From Algibacillus agarilyticus (GTDB lineage Bacteria > Pseudomonadota > Gammaproteobacteria > Enterobacterales > Alteromonadaceae), in the NCBI RefSeq assembly GCF_003286125.1, contig NZ_QMED01000030.1, positions 3,342 to 59,841 on the forward strand: a stretch of DNA of 56,500 nt, in the 5' to 3' direction. The notes beneath the pieces are model-generated. The model did not search any database and was not told the DNA's origin. It saw only the letters and a list, made by a program, of their open reading frames with translations. The position numbers and the translations under genes were made by a program. Position 1 is the first letter of the stretch. Each line of letters starts with the position of its first letter. Below, in pieces: positions 41,641-50,696 of the stretch.

Positions 41641-42630
41641 ATGTTAGATAATTTTGATCGGTTTTCATTTCTGTTGGGCGGTGTATCGGGCCTTTGCTTT
41701 TTGTTATTACTATATGTTTTTTTGATTCCTGACTCGGTTAATATTCAATCAACTGAACCGTTATATAACGCTATTAATATAGAGAGTACACCTGAAAACA
41801 CAATTGCGAATGAGCGACTGTTAGATGAAAACACAAACAATGAATTAACATCATCAACTTCAGAAGACGAAAACCAAATCGGTCAACAAACAATCGATTG
41901 GCAACAAGCCTTAAATCCTAATCTATCGATTGAAGCTTCGTTTGCATTGTCTGAACTTTCATCTTACCAAGCAGCAAAAGAGATCAATCAAAATACAGAG
42001 TTGTATAATAACATCATTACGGCCATTCAATTGATGCCACAATCAGAGCAACGCGCTTTTTTACGCCGCACTATTCAAGCGTTAAACCCGGCATTACGCT
42101 TACAAGCGAGCCATTCTTTATTAGCGTCTAATCGAGTTATCGATAAAAAAGAGGCCATTTCATTGATCATGAGCTTAGATAATAAATCTGAGCAGCAGAC
42201 ACTAACGCAGCATATATTACAAACCGAAACTCAACCAGAATTGCTCAAGTATATGTTGGCTCATATCAATGCAGATAATGATCAAGAAATTATCATACAA
42301 AATGTAGATACTTTAAAAGGTTTTGCAGAATTAAGTCATGATGTACAGGTTAAAGGTTTGGCGATTAAAGCCATGATGCAAGCTGCGCCTAATGATGAGC
42401 AAGTGTTTGAATATGTAATCGATTTGGTTAATTCAGCCGAATCGGCCAGCAGTGGCCAAGGTTTGAATATTTTGCATCAGCAACTGAATGATTATCAAGT
42501 TGAGCTATCGGCCGAGCAAATTGAACGGCTACAAACGCAATTATCTTGGATAGCTGATGATACAAATCAACTCATTGATAACCGAATTCAAGCGTTGTTA
42601 AATTTAAAAGTGCTTAAAACGCGATATTAA
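41641..42630 (+). CDS. Membrane-anchored helical protein, unknown
   Basis: 329 residues from ATG 41641; an in-frame TTG at 41635 is less likely. One N-terminal membrane helix (~residues 11-29, LLGGVSGLCFLLLLYVFLI) is followed by an acidic linker (~35-75). The remaining ~250 residues are all-helical and look like a HEAT/TPR-type solenoid (SFALSELSSYQAAKEINQNT; AFLRRTIQALNPALRLQASH; VQVKGLAIKAMMQAA). The family is not recognised. It lies inside the polysaccharide locus between two secreted enzymes; it may be unrelated. Confidence 0.6.
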   Translation: MLDNFDRFSFLLGGVSGLCFLLLLYVFLIPDSVNIQSTEPLYNAINIESTPENTIANERLLDENTNNELTSSTSEDENQIGQQTIDWQQALNPNLSIEASFALSELSSYQAAKEINQNTELYNNIITAIQLMPQSEQRAFLRRTIQALNPALRLQASHSLLASNRVIDKKEAISLIMSLDNKSEQQTLTQHILQTETQPELLKYMLAHINADNDQEIIIQNVDTLKGFAELSHDVQVKGLAIKAMMQAAPNDEQVFEYVIDLVNSAESASSGQGLNILHQQLNDYQVELSAEQIERLQTQLSWIADDTNQLIDNRIQALLNLKVLKTRY

Positions 42631-43424
42631 TCCACAGGGGCATATCGAGATTGCCCAGAGTACTGACTTTTCAACATACTTAGATTGCGCCCTAGAATCA
42701 TCAAACAATAGGGACTTCTGTGTTCGTTTAATTACCTATTCATTTTTTATTTGTTACGATAATTATTATTGTCATTATGACTTATTGTTGTTTTTAAATC
42801 CTATTCTGTTGATTCATATGCGGCTAATATCTGAAATTTCCACGCTTTTTTCATTTAAAGAGAGGTTAGTGATTAACACGATATATGAAAAAATCACATG
42901 GTTTAAAATGAGGGGGTTGTTAACTTAACATATCATTAACAAAGGGCTGAGCCTGAATTTTGTCATTTTTATCGCTATCAATTCTTATTAATGTCGCTCG
43001 ACATGTTTAAATCAAATGACCGTTTAACACGATCAATTCTGCTTGCTCTTTAGGCTTGGCTACTTGCCTTAAAATATTCAATGCATCTTAAAATCAGGAA
43101 AATTAGCCAACTTGACACTTGTAATGGTCAAATGTACAACTAGAAGTGTGAGCAAGGTTAACAGTTTAATTATCGTTTATTAGATAAAGCTATTGATAGC
43201 CAAGGTTACAAAAATGGGTGGCAAGATGGCTTATATTTAGTCAGCTAACCGGCAGACTAATCTAAAAGTTTGTCGAAGGTTTATTCATACAACATTAATA
43301 ATAATGAGCAACCTTTATACCCAGTGATTTGGGAGTAGTTAGTTATATGTATGTATATATTCTCAGCATACACGGCTTGCATTAACACCGTTTTCTAATA
43401 ATAAAATCTACATTTGGAAAAAGC
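42631..43424. other. Long intergenic region, possibly decayed
   Basis: About 790 bp with no complete gene. A short forward stretch at 43165-43248 reads LDKAIDSQGYKNGWQDGLYL then VS-stop, and a short reverse stretch near 43030-43090 is open; neither is recognised. They may be remains of genes removed from the locus. Confidence 0.35.
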
Positions 43425-44216
43425 ATGATAAAAAATAAAACAACAATTCAACAGGTTAGTTATAAGTGTGCCGCATCATTGGCTTTAGCTGCTACGGTGT
43501 GTATGTCATTAAATATGGCTCATGCGGGTGAAACGTTTCAAAACTCTGAAGCGCGATACCCAAATACAGAGCAAGGGTATTTTACTAGCCATTATGAGCT
43601 AAACAATGACCCAAATACCTACTTATACACCACCAGTTATACGGCTAGTTATATCCATATGACGGGTAGTTCACAAAATGTAGTATCGGGACGTGGTTGG
43701 CAAACCGGTCACCAATGGCGCAAAGTGAATTTCAGTATTAATAATTATAACCCAGATGATAATGGGCAAAAGTCGGTATTTGCTTTGTACGGCTGGACCA
43801 AAAGTAATAACACAAATTATGATGGTATGGCAGAGTACTACATCATGGATAAATATAACGGCTGGTACCCTGAGCATCAAAATGATGATGGTCGTGATAA
43901 TGGTGCTCGATGGTTAGGCTCTAAAAATGTCGATAACGCCCGCTATGATTATTATGTATCAACCCGAACTAACAAGCCTCATGCTTATGGCGCAGGCGGC
44001 ACAACGTTTAAACAATACTGGGCGGTGAGAGATTACAATAATCAACGTGATAGTGGCGAAATTAATGTAGGCCAACATTTTCAAATGTGGAAAAACCCAC
44101 AAGAATACAAGCACGAAGCTTATCCGTATATTGGTAACTGGCATTATCAAATATTTGGCATTGAGCTTATTGGTGGTGGCGGATCTGTAAACCTAAATGC
44201 GTGGTCGACTAACTAA
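43425..44216 (+). CDS. Secreted GH11-like (xylanase-fold) glycoside hydrolase
   Basis: 263 residues. The signal peptide ends NMAHA-GETF. The GH11 jelly-roll signatures appear in order: SGRGWQTG, SVFALYGWTKSNN, MAEYYIMDKYNGWYP with the expected nucleophile Glu in AEYYI, TTFKQYWAVRD (GH11 TFxQYWSVR), GQHFQMW, and HYQIFGIELIGGGGSVNLNAW, where Glu in GIEL aligns with the acid/base Glu of ATEGYQSSG. Length fits a single-domain GH11. The acid/base loop differs from normal xylanases. Ulvan contains xylose, so an endo-activity on xylose-bearing tracts is possible, but the substrate is inference. A terminator follows directly. Confidence 0.8.
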   Translation: MIKNKTTIQQVSYKCAASLALAATVCMSLNMAHAGETFQNSEARYPNTEQGYFTSHYELNNDPNTYLYTTSYTASYIHMTGSSQNVVSGRGWQTGHQWRKVNFSINNYNPDDNGQKSVFALYGWTKSNNTNYDGMAEYYIMDKYNGWYPEHQNDDGRDNGARWLGSKNVDNARYDYYVSTRTNKPHAYGAGGTTFKQYWAVRDYNNQRDSGEINVGQHFQMWKNPQEYKHEAYPYIGNWHYQIFGIELIGGGGSVNLNAWSTN

Positions 44217-44226
44217 TTTAGCATAA

Positions 44227-44258
44227 AAAAATCCGATGATATTCGTCATCGGATTTTT
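44227..44258. terminator. Bidirectional terminator
   Basis: AAAAATCCGATGA (44227-44239) and TCATCGGATTTTT (44246-44258) pair perfectly. It lies between the convergent GH11-like and lyase genes. Confidence 0.85.
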
Positions 44259-44292
44259 ATTAACTCACTTAAATTAAGCAGACTTTAATTGA

Positions 44293-46851
44293 TTAAAAAA
44301 CACGATACGCACTTTTAGTTTTGCTTGGCGCGCTTAGCTTTTCGTGTTTGTAGGTTAACGAATCTCCGTTACCTATATAAAGTTCACTGGCTTTACCCGC
44401 AGCATTAACGGTGATCACCGCAAAATGACCTTTAAAGTAGATGCCACGCGTTTTATCTTCATATACATCATTGATATTTTCTTGTGTCAGAACATACTGA
44501 GTGATTTTATGACCTTTAAGGTTTAACGTCACTTTTACTCCTTTAAATTGGTCACCAGCCATTAATCGTTCAGTTGATTCAATAACATAACCTTCGTTGC
44601 CCGTTGTCGATTCATACACCACTGCAAAAGGGTTTCTCCATGCATCACCTTGTTTACGCAGCGCTAAGGTCGGGATAGGTTTTTTATTATACGGTTTTGC
44701 TGCACCGTAAGCTTTTGGGGCGGTTGCTTGCGTTACTTCTATTGCCAAACCTGCAGGCATAATCGCGCGCATGCTTATGGGTTGATCCGTTAACTTAGCG
44801 GCAGTAAAAGTCGCTTCAAACGGTTGGTCAGATTTGGCATGAGTTTTAACATTTTCAAAAAAATGCCAACCGGGATGACGGTATTTTCGTTGTAATGTCC
44901 AAGGTAATTCTGCTGATGCTTTATAGCGTTCTGGATCACTTTTCATTTTTACGGCTTGATTGTTTGAACTAATCACCAATTTTTCGCCAATATTATGATA
45001 AAGGTAATCATGATATTGCGCAGCGTAATCACTTTTTGCTCTGAAAATATCAAGGTAGTAACCTTGTGTATCACTCACCTTTATTAACGCCATCGTTCTT
45101 TGATGTTTTGCCGGTGCGACAAGATTAAATTCATCATAAAAAGCAGAGGTGGTAAATGAATGGTTAGGTGAAACACCGGGCTCGCCATAATTAGGTTCTA
45201 ACGCAATCGCTTCAACTTTATTGATACCTAGGTTTATCCAACCGCCTTTTGAAGCCGAAGCGCCATTACTAATGACGGTGTTATGGGCTGCAAATATACG
45301 ATGATAATTTTCGTGTAGGTCTGTGCGGTATTTACTTTTACCGCCATCAACACCTAATACGTAGCCTTGTCCATATAACTCCATGTCCATACCCGATGCA
45401 TGACCATGAATATAAGAGCCACCAGCAACAAAGGCCATTAAACTATTTTTAACTGGATCTACCGAGCTAATATTGCGTTGTATATTCATACCGGCAAATT
45501 CTAATCGTTTAGTGCGTGGGCGAGGGGGCGCTACATCAACATCTGCATTGCTATTTATTTTGTTACTAAACCAAAGCAATTGAGTGGGTGTGTAATAAGG
45601 TGCCGCTTTATAAGAGCGTTTATGTAAATGACCTCGATCGTAAACGCCTTTTTTCAAACTAGATGATAAGTAATTGCCAAATTGCGAAATTTGTTCTTGG
45701 TTATTATTTAACTGGGCCAACAAAAATGACATTTCTAATGCTGAATATTCTATTTCATATTCTCTGTGACCATCGCCAATAAATGGGTATTCTTCATTAG
45801 GGTATTTTAAATTGTAATAAGACATAAAGGCAGCAGGAATATTTGGGTGTTTACTGCCCAGTTTTAAGCTTGAGTCGTATCTGTCTAACAAGGTCATTAA
45901 ATAAATAGAGAATGAAGCCACATGGCGAGAATACCCCATCGATTCAGGCCAAATATCGCCTTCATTTTCAAAGCTCTCGGCTATTTTCTTTAAAGAGGCT
46001 TGATGTTTAGTATTTACATGCGTGTAGAAAGGCAGATTTTTTGTGATATCAGCAGCGCTGTCGAGCGCCAAAATATTATGTACTAAACTTGATGATTCAA
46101 GTACCGGCCAGTTTGAATCTAATAAGCCTTTATTCAGTGCTAACCAAATATACGTTTTAAACGTAGTTTGTGCATCGTCAAAATTAAATTGAGTCAGTTT
46201 AGCTGAGGCAAGATCGTAAACTTGGCCACCTGATTTAAGGTAGTTATAAACGAAATCATAAATGACAGGAAGTTGAGCGCCTATTACACGTGCTTCGTAA
46301 AGGTGATCGGTCGGAAACATCCAGCTCGAATTCATCGGCCCTTTGCGTTGAACTTCCATGCTTTTTAATGCATTAATAACGGTATAAAGTCTATCTGCGC
46401 CACAGGCTGCGTAGCGATTTTCTTGTGTTAAGTAATATAACACACCACAATCTACGCCATCTTGTAATGCTTTAACAACCTCTATTCTTTGTGCATTGGT
46501 GCCGCCACCTTTAACTCTAAATTTAGGGAGTGTCGGGGGTCGTGTTTTATCTTTAAACCAAATTAAGGGCAACGATTCAAGGTGAGTCCGACGTGTTTGT
46601 TGATCATCCACGGCTAAAGAATCGACTCTGTTTTTCATTTCATTAAATAATGATTGAGCCCAAGGTTCTGTTTTTATTTTGTCTAGTATTTGCTGACGTT
46701 CAGTATTTTTAACCCAAATAGAAGGGCGCTCAATTTCTGAAGCCTGAAGAGTGAAGGGGGCTAGTATAATAATAGATAACAATATCATGTGTTTGCGGAG
46801 CCAATTAGTTTTTTGTTTTGTCCGGCATGGCTTGTTAATTGGTTTATACAT
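44293..46851 (-). CDS. Heparinase II/III-family polysaccharide lyase (ulvan/uronate lyase candidate)
   Basis: 852 residues from ATG 46851, which has AGAGG 6 bp upstream; an ATG 10 codons earlier lacks a ribosome site. The signal segment HMILLSIIILAPFTLQA gives export. The N-terminal half is an (alpha/alpha) toroid (DGVDCGVLYYLTQENRYAAC; WPESMGYSRHVASFSIYLM; YPFIGDGHREYEIEYSALEM). The heparinase II/III beta-sandwich follows, with AGGSYIHGHASGMDMELYGQ and HENYHRIFAAHNTVISNG. Such proteins cleave uronate-containing chains by beta-elimination, leaving the unsaturated ends that GH105 removes. PL37 or PL40-type ulvan lyase is a reasonable guess, but the family number cannot be fixed by eye. Confidence 0.85.
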   Translation of the reverse strand: MYKPINKPCRTKQKTNWLRKHMILLSIIILAPFTLQASEIERPSIWVKNTERQQILDKIKTEPWAQSLFNEMKNRVDSLAVDDQQTRRTHLESLPLIWFKDKTRPPTLPKFRVKGGGTNAQRIEVVKALQDGVDCGVLYYLTQENRYAACGADRLYTVINALKSMEVQRKGPMNSSWMFPTDHLYEARVIGAQLPVIYDFVYNYLKSGGQVYDLASAKLTQFNFDDAQTTFKTYIWLALNKGLLDSNWPVLESSSLVHNILALDSAADITKNLPFYTHVNTKHQASLKKIAESFENEGDIWPESMGYSRHVASFSIYLMTLLDRYDSSLKLGSKHPNIPAAFMSYYNLKYPNEEYPFIGDGHREYEIEYSALEMSFLLAQLNNNQEQISQFGNYLSSSLKKGVYDRGHLHKRSYKAAPYYTPTQLLWFSNKINSNADVDVAPPRPRTKRLEFAGMNIQRNISSVDPVKNSLMAFVAGGSYIHGHASGMDMELYGQGYVLGVDGGKSKYRTDLHENYHRIFAAHNTVISNGASASKGGWINLGINKVEAIALEPNYGEPGVSPNHSFTTSAFYDEFNLVAPAKHQRTMALIKVSDTQGYYLDIFRAKSDYAAQYHDYLYHNIGEKLVISSNNQAVKMKSDPERYKASAELPWTLQRKYRHPGWHFFENVKTHAKSDQPFEATFTAAKLTDQPISMRAIMPAGLAIEVTQATAPKAYGAAKPYNKKPIPTLALRKQGDAWRNPFAVVYESTTGNEGYVIESTERLMAGDQFKGVKVTLNLKGHKITQYVLTQENINDVYEDKTRGIYFKGHFAVITVNAAGKASELYIGNGDSLTYKHEKLSAPSKTKSAYRVF

Positions 46852-46892
46852 TTGAAACCTCTGACTGTATTTAAAGAACATAAAGCTAATGT

Positions 46893-46929
46893 GTTATCAT
46901 TTTAGTTCAATATCGGTCAAAATGATAAC
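46893..46929. promoter_or_regulatory. Long inverted repeat upstream of the lyase gene
   Basis: GTTATCATTTT (46893-46903) and AAAATGATAAC (46919-46929) are perfect 11 bp arms around AGTTCAATATCGGTC, which contains the ATATCGGTCA half-site also found at 39979-40000. It is 42 bp before the lyase ATG, a promoter position. Likely an operator. Confidence 0.55.
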
Positions 46930-47267
46930 AGTATTAATACAACAATTAGTAATAGCAACAATGACTGACCCACGTTTATCTATTACTAAAGCGGTTATGT
47001 TTAACTTGATTTCAGGTTAGGTTATAAAATCAACTTTGACCGCTATTCAGTTCAATTCAGTTTTACAGTTTTCAACCTACACTTAACGTAATAACAACTG
47101 TGCATTTGATTTTTTATGGCCTTATATAAATTGCTTTGTCGATGTCCTTGATGAGTAATAATTTGTTTAAAATATGTTAATATTGATATATAGTGATTTG
47201 TATTGATTGTTTATGCTTGTTCGGTGTGTGTTGCCGAGATTGAATGACAAATAAGGTTAATGAATAA
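46930..47267. other. Intergenic region before the Tat-type sulfatase gene
   Basis: Promoter-bearing gap between divergent lyase and sulfatase genes; AT-rich with no gene. No further repeats recognised. Confidence 0.4.
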
Positions 47268-48737
47268 ATGATTTCAAGACGTAATTTTCTTTTAGGTTCA
47301 GCGGGTGTTGCGGCTTTAAGTGGTTGCTCGCAATTTGCTTGGCTCGATGCTTTAAAGCAAGAATACCCAAATGTACTCATGCTTATTGTTGATGATTTAA
47401 ATGATTGGGTAGGGGCGATGAAAGGGCACCCTAATGCTAAAACGCCTAATATTGACCGTTTAGCGAGTAATGGCACGCTATTTATGAATGCCCATGCTTC
47501 TGCTCCTTTATGTGGCCCTTCACGTGCCAGTATTATGACAGGGTTAGCCCCTACTACCACCGGGATTTACGGCCATATAAAAGATAAAGATATTAGAGAG
47601 GCACACGAAAAAACAAAACATGTGACCTTTTTAAGTGAATATTTTAGAGAGCACGGTTATTACACATCGGCGGTTGGCAAAGTATTTCATCAACGTGTGG
47701 TTGATGGTAGCTTCGATGAATACGGCGGGCGTGTTAAAGGTTTTGGTCCTTACCCAGAAAAAAATATGGTTTGGGATGATCCTCGTACCAATACGGATTG
47801 GGGGGCTTTTCCTGAAAAAGATGAGCAAATGCCAGATTATGATTCAGCAGAGTGGGTAGTAGACCAGCTTTCGCGTGATCATGACAAACCTTTCTTTACG
47901 GTGTGTGGTTTTATTCGACCTCATGCTCCGTGGCATGTACCACAAAAGTGGTTTGATATGCACCCAACTGAAGACATCGTTTTACCGCCTTATTTACGAA
48001 ATGATCTAGATGATGTGCCAGATATGGCTAAGCAAGTTGCTGATCACCCGATGATGCCTACCACCGAATGGGCAATCAAAAATGGTGAATATCGTAAAAT
48101 TGTGCAAGGGTATTTAGCGAGTGTATCCTTTGTTGATTCGTGCATTGGTAAAGTCATGGATGCACTAGAAAATAGCCAATATGCAGATAATACGGCCGTT
48201 GTGTTGTGGGGCGACCATGGCTATTCAATTGGCGAAAAAGAAAAATTTGCAAAAATGTCGTTGTGGGAACGCGCAACCCGTACCCCACTAATTATCAAGC
48301 CACCCAAGTCAAAAGGTCAGCAGGTGAGTAATAGGCCCGTGACGCTGTTAGATTTATACCCAACATTACTAAAAATGTGCGGTTTACCGGCTAATCCAAA
48401 TGTTGAAGGTAATGATCTAACCCCATTACTAAATGATCCTAATGCTGAGTGGGACAAAGTGGCTGTGACAACTTATGGTGCTGATAACCATGCGATTAAA
48501 ACCGATCGTTATCGCTACATACACTATGAAGATGGTTCTGAAGAGTTATATGACCATAAGTTTGATCGAGATGAATGGCGTAATTTAGCGGCAGATCCGG
48601 CATATAACGATATTAAACAGAAGTTAAAAGCCCATGTGCCTAAAAATAATGCGCCTTGGTCTAAAAAAACGTATTACAACGGCAACCAATATTTTTTACA
48701 AAAAACGGAAGAAGCTGGCGCGAAAGGGCGGATGTAA
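47268..48737 (+). CDS. Iduronate-2-sulfatase-like S1 sulfatase, Tat-type lipoprotein
   Basis: 489 residues. The N-terminus MISRRNFLLGSAGVAALSGC has a Tat-like RR motif and a lipobox (Cys20). NVLMLIVDDLNDWVGAMKGH and PNAKTPNIDRLASNGTLFMN lead to the FGly signature APLCGPSRASIMTG (Cys82). FTVCGFIRPHAPWHVPQKWF and VVLWGDHGYSIGEKEKF are typical of iduronate-2-sulfatase-like enzymes (the S1_7-like group, from memory). Tat export would carry a folded, perhaps already matured enzyme to the periplasm. Iduronate occurs in ulvan, which fits the locus. Confidence 0.92.
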   Translation: MISRRNFLLGSAGVAALSGCSQFAWLDALKQEYPNVLMLIVDDLNDWVGAMKGHPNAKTPNIDRLASNGTLFMNAHASAPLCGPSRASIMTGLAPTTTGIYGHIKDKDIREAHEKTKHVTFLSEYFREHGYYTSAVGKVFHQRVVDGSFDEYGGRVKGFGPYPEKNMVWDDPRTNTDWGAFPEKDEQMPDYDSAEWVVDQLSRDHDKPFFTVCGFIRPHAPWHVPQKWFDMHPTEDIVLPPYLRNDLDDVPDMAKQVADHPMMPTTEWAIKNGEYRKIVQGYLASVSFVDSCIGKVMDALENSQYADNTAVVLWGDHGYSIGEKEKFAKMSLWERATRTPLIIKPPKSKGQQVSNRPVTLLDLYPTLLKMCGLPANPNVEGNDLTPLLNDPNAEWDKVAVTTYGADNHAIKTDRYRYIHYEDGSEELYDHKFDRDEWRNLAADPAYNDIKQKLKAHVPKNNAPWSKKTYYNGNQYFLQKTEEAGAKGRM

Positions 48738-48762
48738 ATTGTTTTTTATTTGATAGTACAAA

Positions 48763-48799
48763 AATGCGAGATGGTATTAATCACATCTCGCATTCTTTT
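48763..48799. terminator. Bidirectional terminator
   Basis: AATGCGAGATG (48763-48773) pairs with CATCTCGCATT (48784-48794), then CTTTT. It lies between the convergent sulfatase and DeoR-type genes. Confidence 0.8.
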
Positions 48800-48868
48800 A
48801 TACTTGCTCAACCCACTTAGGTTTACTTTAATTTTTTACAACGATTGACTAAATAAAATCAAGTAAAA

Positions 48869-49660
48869 TTATTCTGCTTTAGTCGGTGCTTCAACAATAA
48901 TCACTTGCACACCTTTGCTTTCAAACGATCGCAGTACTTCTCTGTCGGCATTTGAATCGGTTATTAATATATCAACCTCATTCAAAGGGCAGAATATAAA
49001 ATTACTACGTTTGCCAATCTTGGTGCTATCAGCGAGTACCACTAATTTTTCAGATTGTTTTTTTAGTTTCTGTTCAGAACGAATCAACAACGGGTCATTT
49101 TCCATAACACCAAAATCACAGATACCCGGTGTGCCCATAAACATATATTCGCTGTGATAGTTTTCAATACCATCGTTGTCGTATGAACTTAAAATAATGC
49201 CTTGCTCACGATAGATTTCACCACCAGCTAAAGAGACTTGATTGTTAGTCGTCTCTGTAATTTGACCGGCTAAAACAAACGAGTTAGTTAAAATATTGAG
49301 TTGCTTGTCGGCTAAAAACTCACCCATCATAAACGTTGAGCTACCGCCATTAATAGCAATAAAAGAGCCATCTGAACATAATTCAACAGCACGTTGTGCA
49401 ATTAAACGTTTTACATCTGCTCCCTTTTCTTTATCCGCAAAAAAGACCGAACTGGCTATGTGTTTTTTCTTAACGCCGCCATCAATGGCTTCTGCTCCGC
49501 CGCGTATCTTTATTATTTCACCACGTGTTGCCATTTTTCGTATGTCACGACGAATGGTGGCTTCAGACGAATTTAACTTTTCAGTTAAATAAGGCACGCT
49601 GGCATACCGTATTTGGTCAAGTATATCTATTATCAATTGCTGACGGTGTTTTTCTAACAT
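48869..49660 (-). CDS. DeoR-family transcriptional regulator
   Basis: 263 residues. The N-terminal HTH is MLEKHRQQLIIDILDQIRYA, VPYLTEKLNSSEATIRRDIR, GEIIKIRGGAEAI. The DeoR sugar-phosphate sensor domain follows (AVELCSDGSFIAINGGSSTF; LNILTNSFVLAGQI; VVLADSTKIGKRSNFIFCPL). DeoR proteins usually sense a phosphorylated sugar, and a DeoR-type RhaR controls rhamnose genes in Rhizobium. Here it is next to rhamnose catabolic genes, so it probably controls them. Confidence 0.88.
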   Translation of the reverse strand: MLEKHRQQLIIDILDQIRYASVPYLTEKLNSSEATIRRDIRKMATRGEIIKIRGGAEAIDGGVKKKHIASSVFFADKEKGADVKRLIAQRAVELCSDGSFIAINGGSSTFMMGEFLADKQLNILTNSFVLAGQITETTNNQVSLAGGEIYREQGIILSSYDNDGIENYHSEYMFMGTPGICDFGVMENDPLLIRSEQKLKKQSEKLVVLADSTKIGKRSNFIFCPLNEVDILITDSNADREVLRSFESKGVQVIIVEAPTKAE

Positions 49661-50228
49661 AATTCAATATTTCCTTAGTGAGCGGGCATTACTAAATATA
49701 ATTTTATAGTCATATTCTATCGATTTAATCATATATATACAATTAAGATTATTTTCATTCGTATTTGATTTTTATGTTAAGTTTAAGTTGTTGTATATAA
49801 AGGTTTTTATGGTATTTCAAATATAGTAAAACCAAATAGATATAGTCAGATTACCCTGCAATAAACCAATATAAATCATTTTGCTACGGTATGCTGTTTA
49901 TTATTAAAGCTTAAAACCTATACTTAAACTGCAAGGTGAATGAAAAAAGATTTAAATCGAGCCGAATGTAATCAAGCTTGATTGCGCTTATATTAGCGCC
50001 TGTTCACCTTTCAAGTATAACTAAGCTGAAGGCCATTTGAGTTTATGGCAAGGCAGAAGAAGTAACGCCATTAGAGCGACTGACAGCAGCTAGAGTGATC
50101 GAAGCTCGAGAATAAATGGATATAGCCTTTCGGGAAAAACCTTAAAGCTCTCACTCAGCGTTGCTCGTCATTCATTTAAGCCATTTTTAACAGATTCCGT
50201 TCTTTTATAACCTTGTCGATTTTCAATA

Positions 50229-50493
50229 ATACCAATTCATATAAATAAGTGATATCTCAGAATGCATCCAGCGGTTTTTGAACAAGGCGTCGGTGTACAG
50301 GAATGGTTGTTCCCTTTCAAATACCGATAACGCAGGTCAAAAGCCGCTGGGGCATTCCTTTCAGGCGAGTTTTAAATGCGCTTACTCTGTGTTGCTCGAC
50401 CTCAAAAGAGCACCACTATTCTTTCATTCAAACGCCTTGATTATGCGCATTTAAACGCTCGCTGAGTGGGCACTTATTATTACGGATTGGTAT
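50229..50493. mobile_element. MITE-C, 265 bp, ATACCAAT termini
   Basis: It starts ATACCAATTCATATAAATAA and ends TTATTACGGATTGGTAT; the ends are inverted copies (ATACCAAT...ATTGGTAT) and the interior has no ORF. From memory, very similar non-coding elements occur many times in Shewanella and Pseudoalteromonas genomes. Confidence 0.7.
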
Positions 50494-50615
50494 AAATTGA
50501 TCTTAACAACAGGGTGAGGTGCACAAGCTCACGGCTACTTACAAAGATTGAAAGTAGGTGAACTATCGCATTTTGAAGGACATGAATTTACAGACAAATT
50601 TATAGAATTTAAATC

Positions 50616-50657
50616 AAAAAATCCGTGTTAGTATTTTCAGTACCAACACGGATTTTT
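50616..50657 (-). terminator. Terminator after tpiA
   Basis: AAAAATCCGTGTTAGTA (50616-50632) pairs with TACCAACACGGATTTTT (50641-50657), one G-T/A-C variant in the stem. On the minus strand it ends in a T run, 40 bp past the tpiA stop. Confidence 0.8.
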
Positions 50658-50696
50658 AAATGTTACTTGCGTATGTATTATTTATTTAGGACAAGA

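Larger units (their letters stand above)
49661..50696. other. Intergenic region with MITE-C and unexplained non-coding DNA
   Basis: About 1 kb between deoR-type and tpiA genes, both on the minus strand. It has MITE-C (50229-50493) and a terminator (50616-50657). The block 49930-50225 is not AT-rich like its surroundings and has no gene; its end (CTCACTCAGCGTTGCTCGTC) resembles part of MITE-C, so it may be another old repeat element. Confidence 0.5.

Noticed and set aside
42631-43424. Hidden gene in the gap before the GH11-like gene
   Set aside because: Only short open stretches without starts or recognisable motifs are present.
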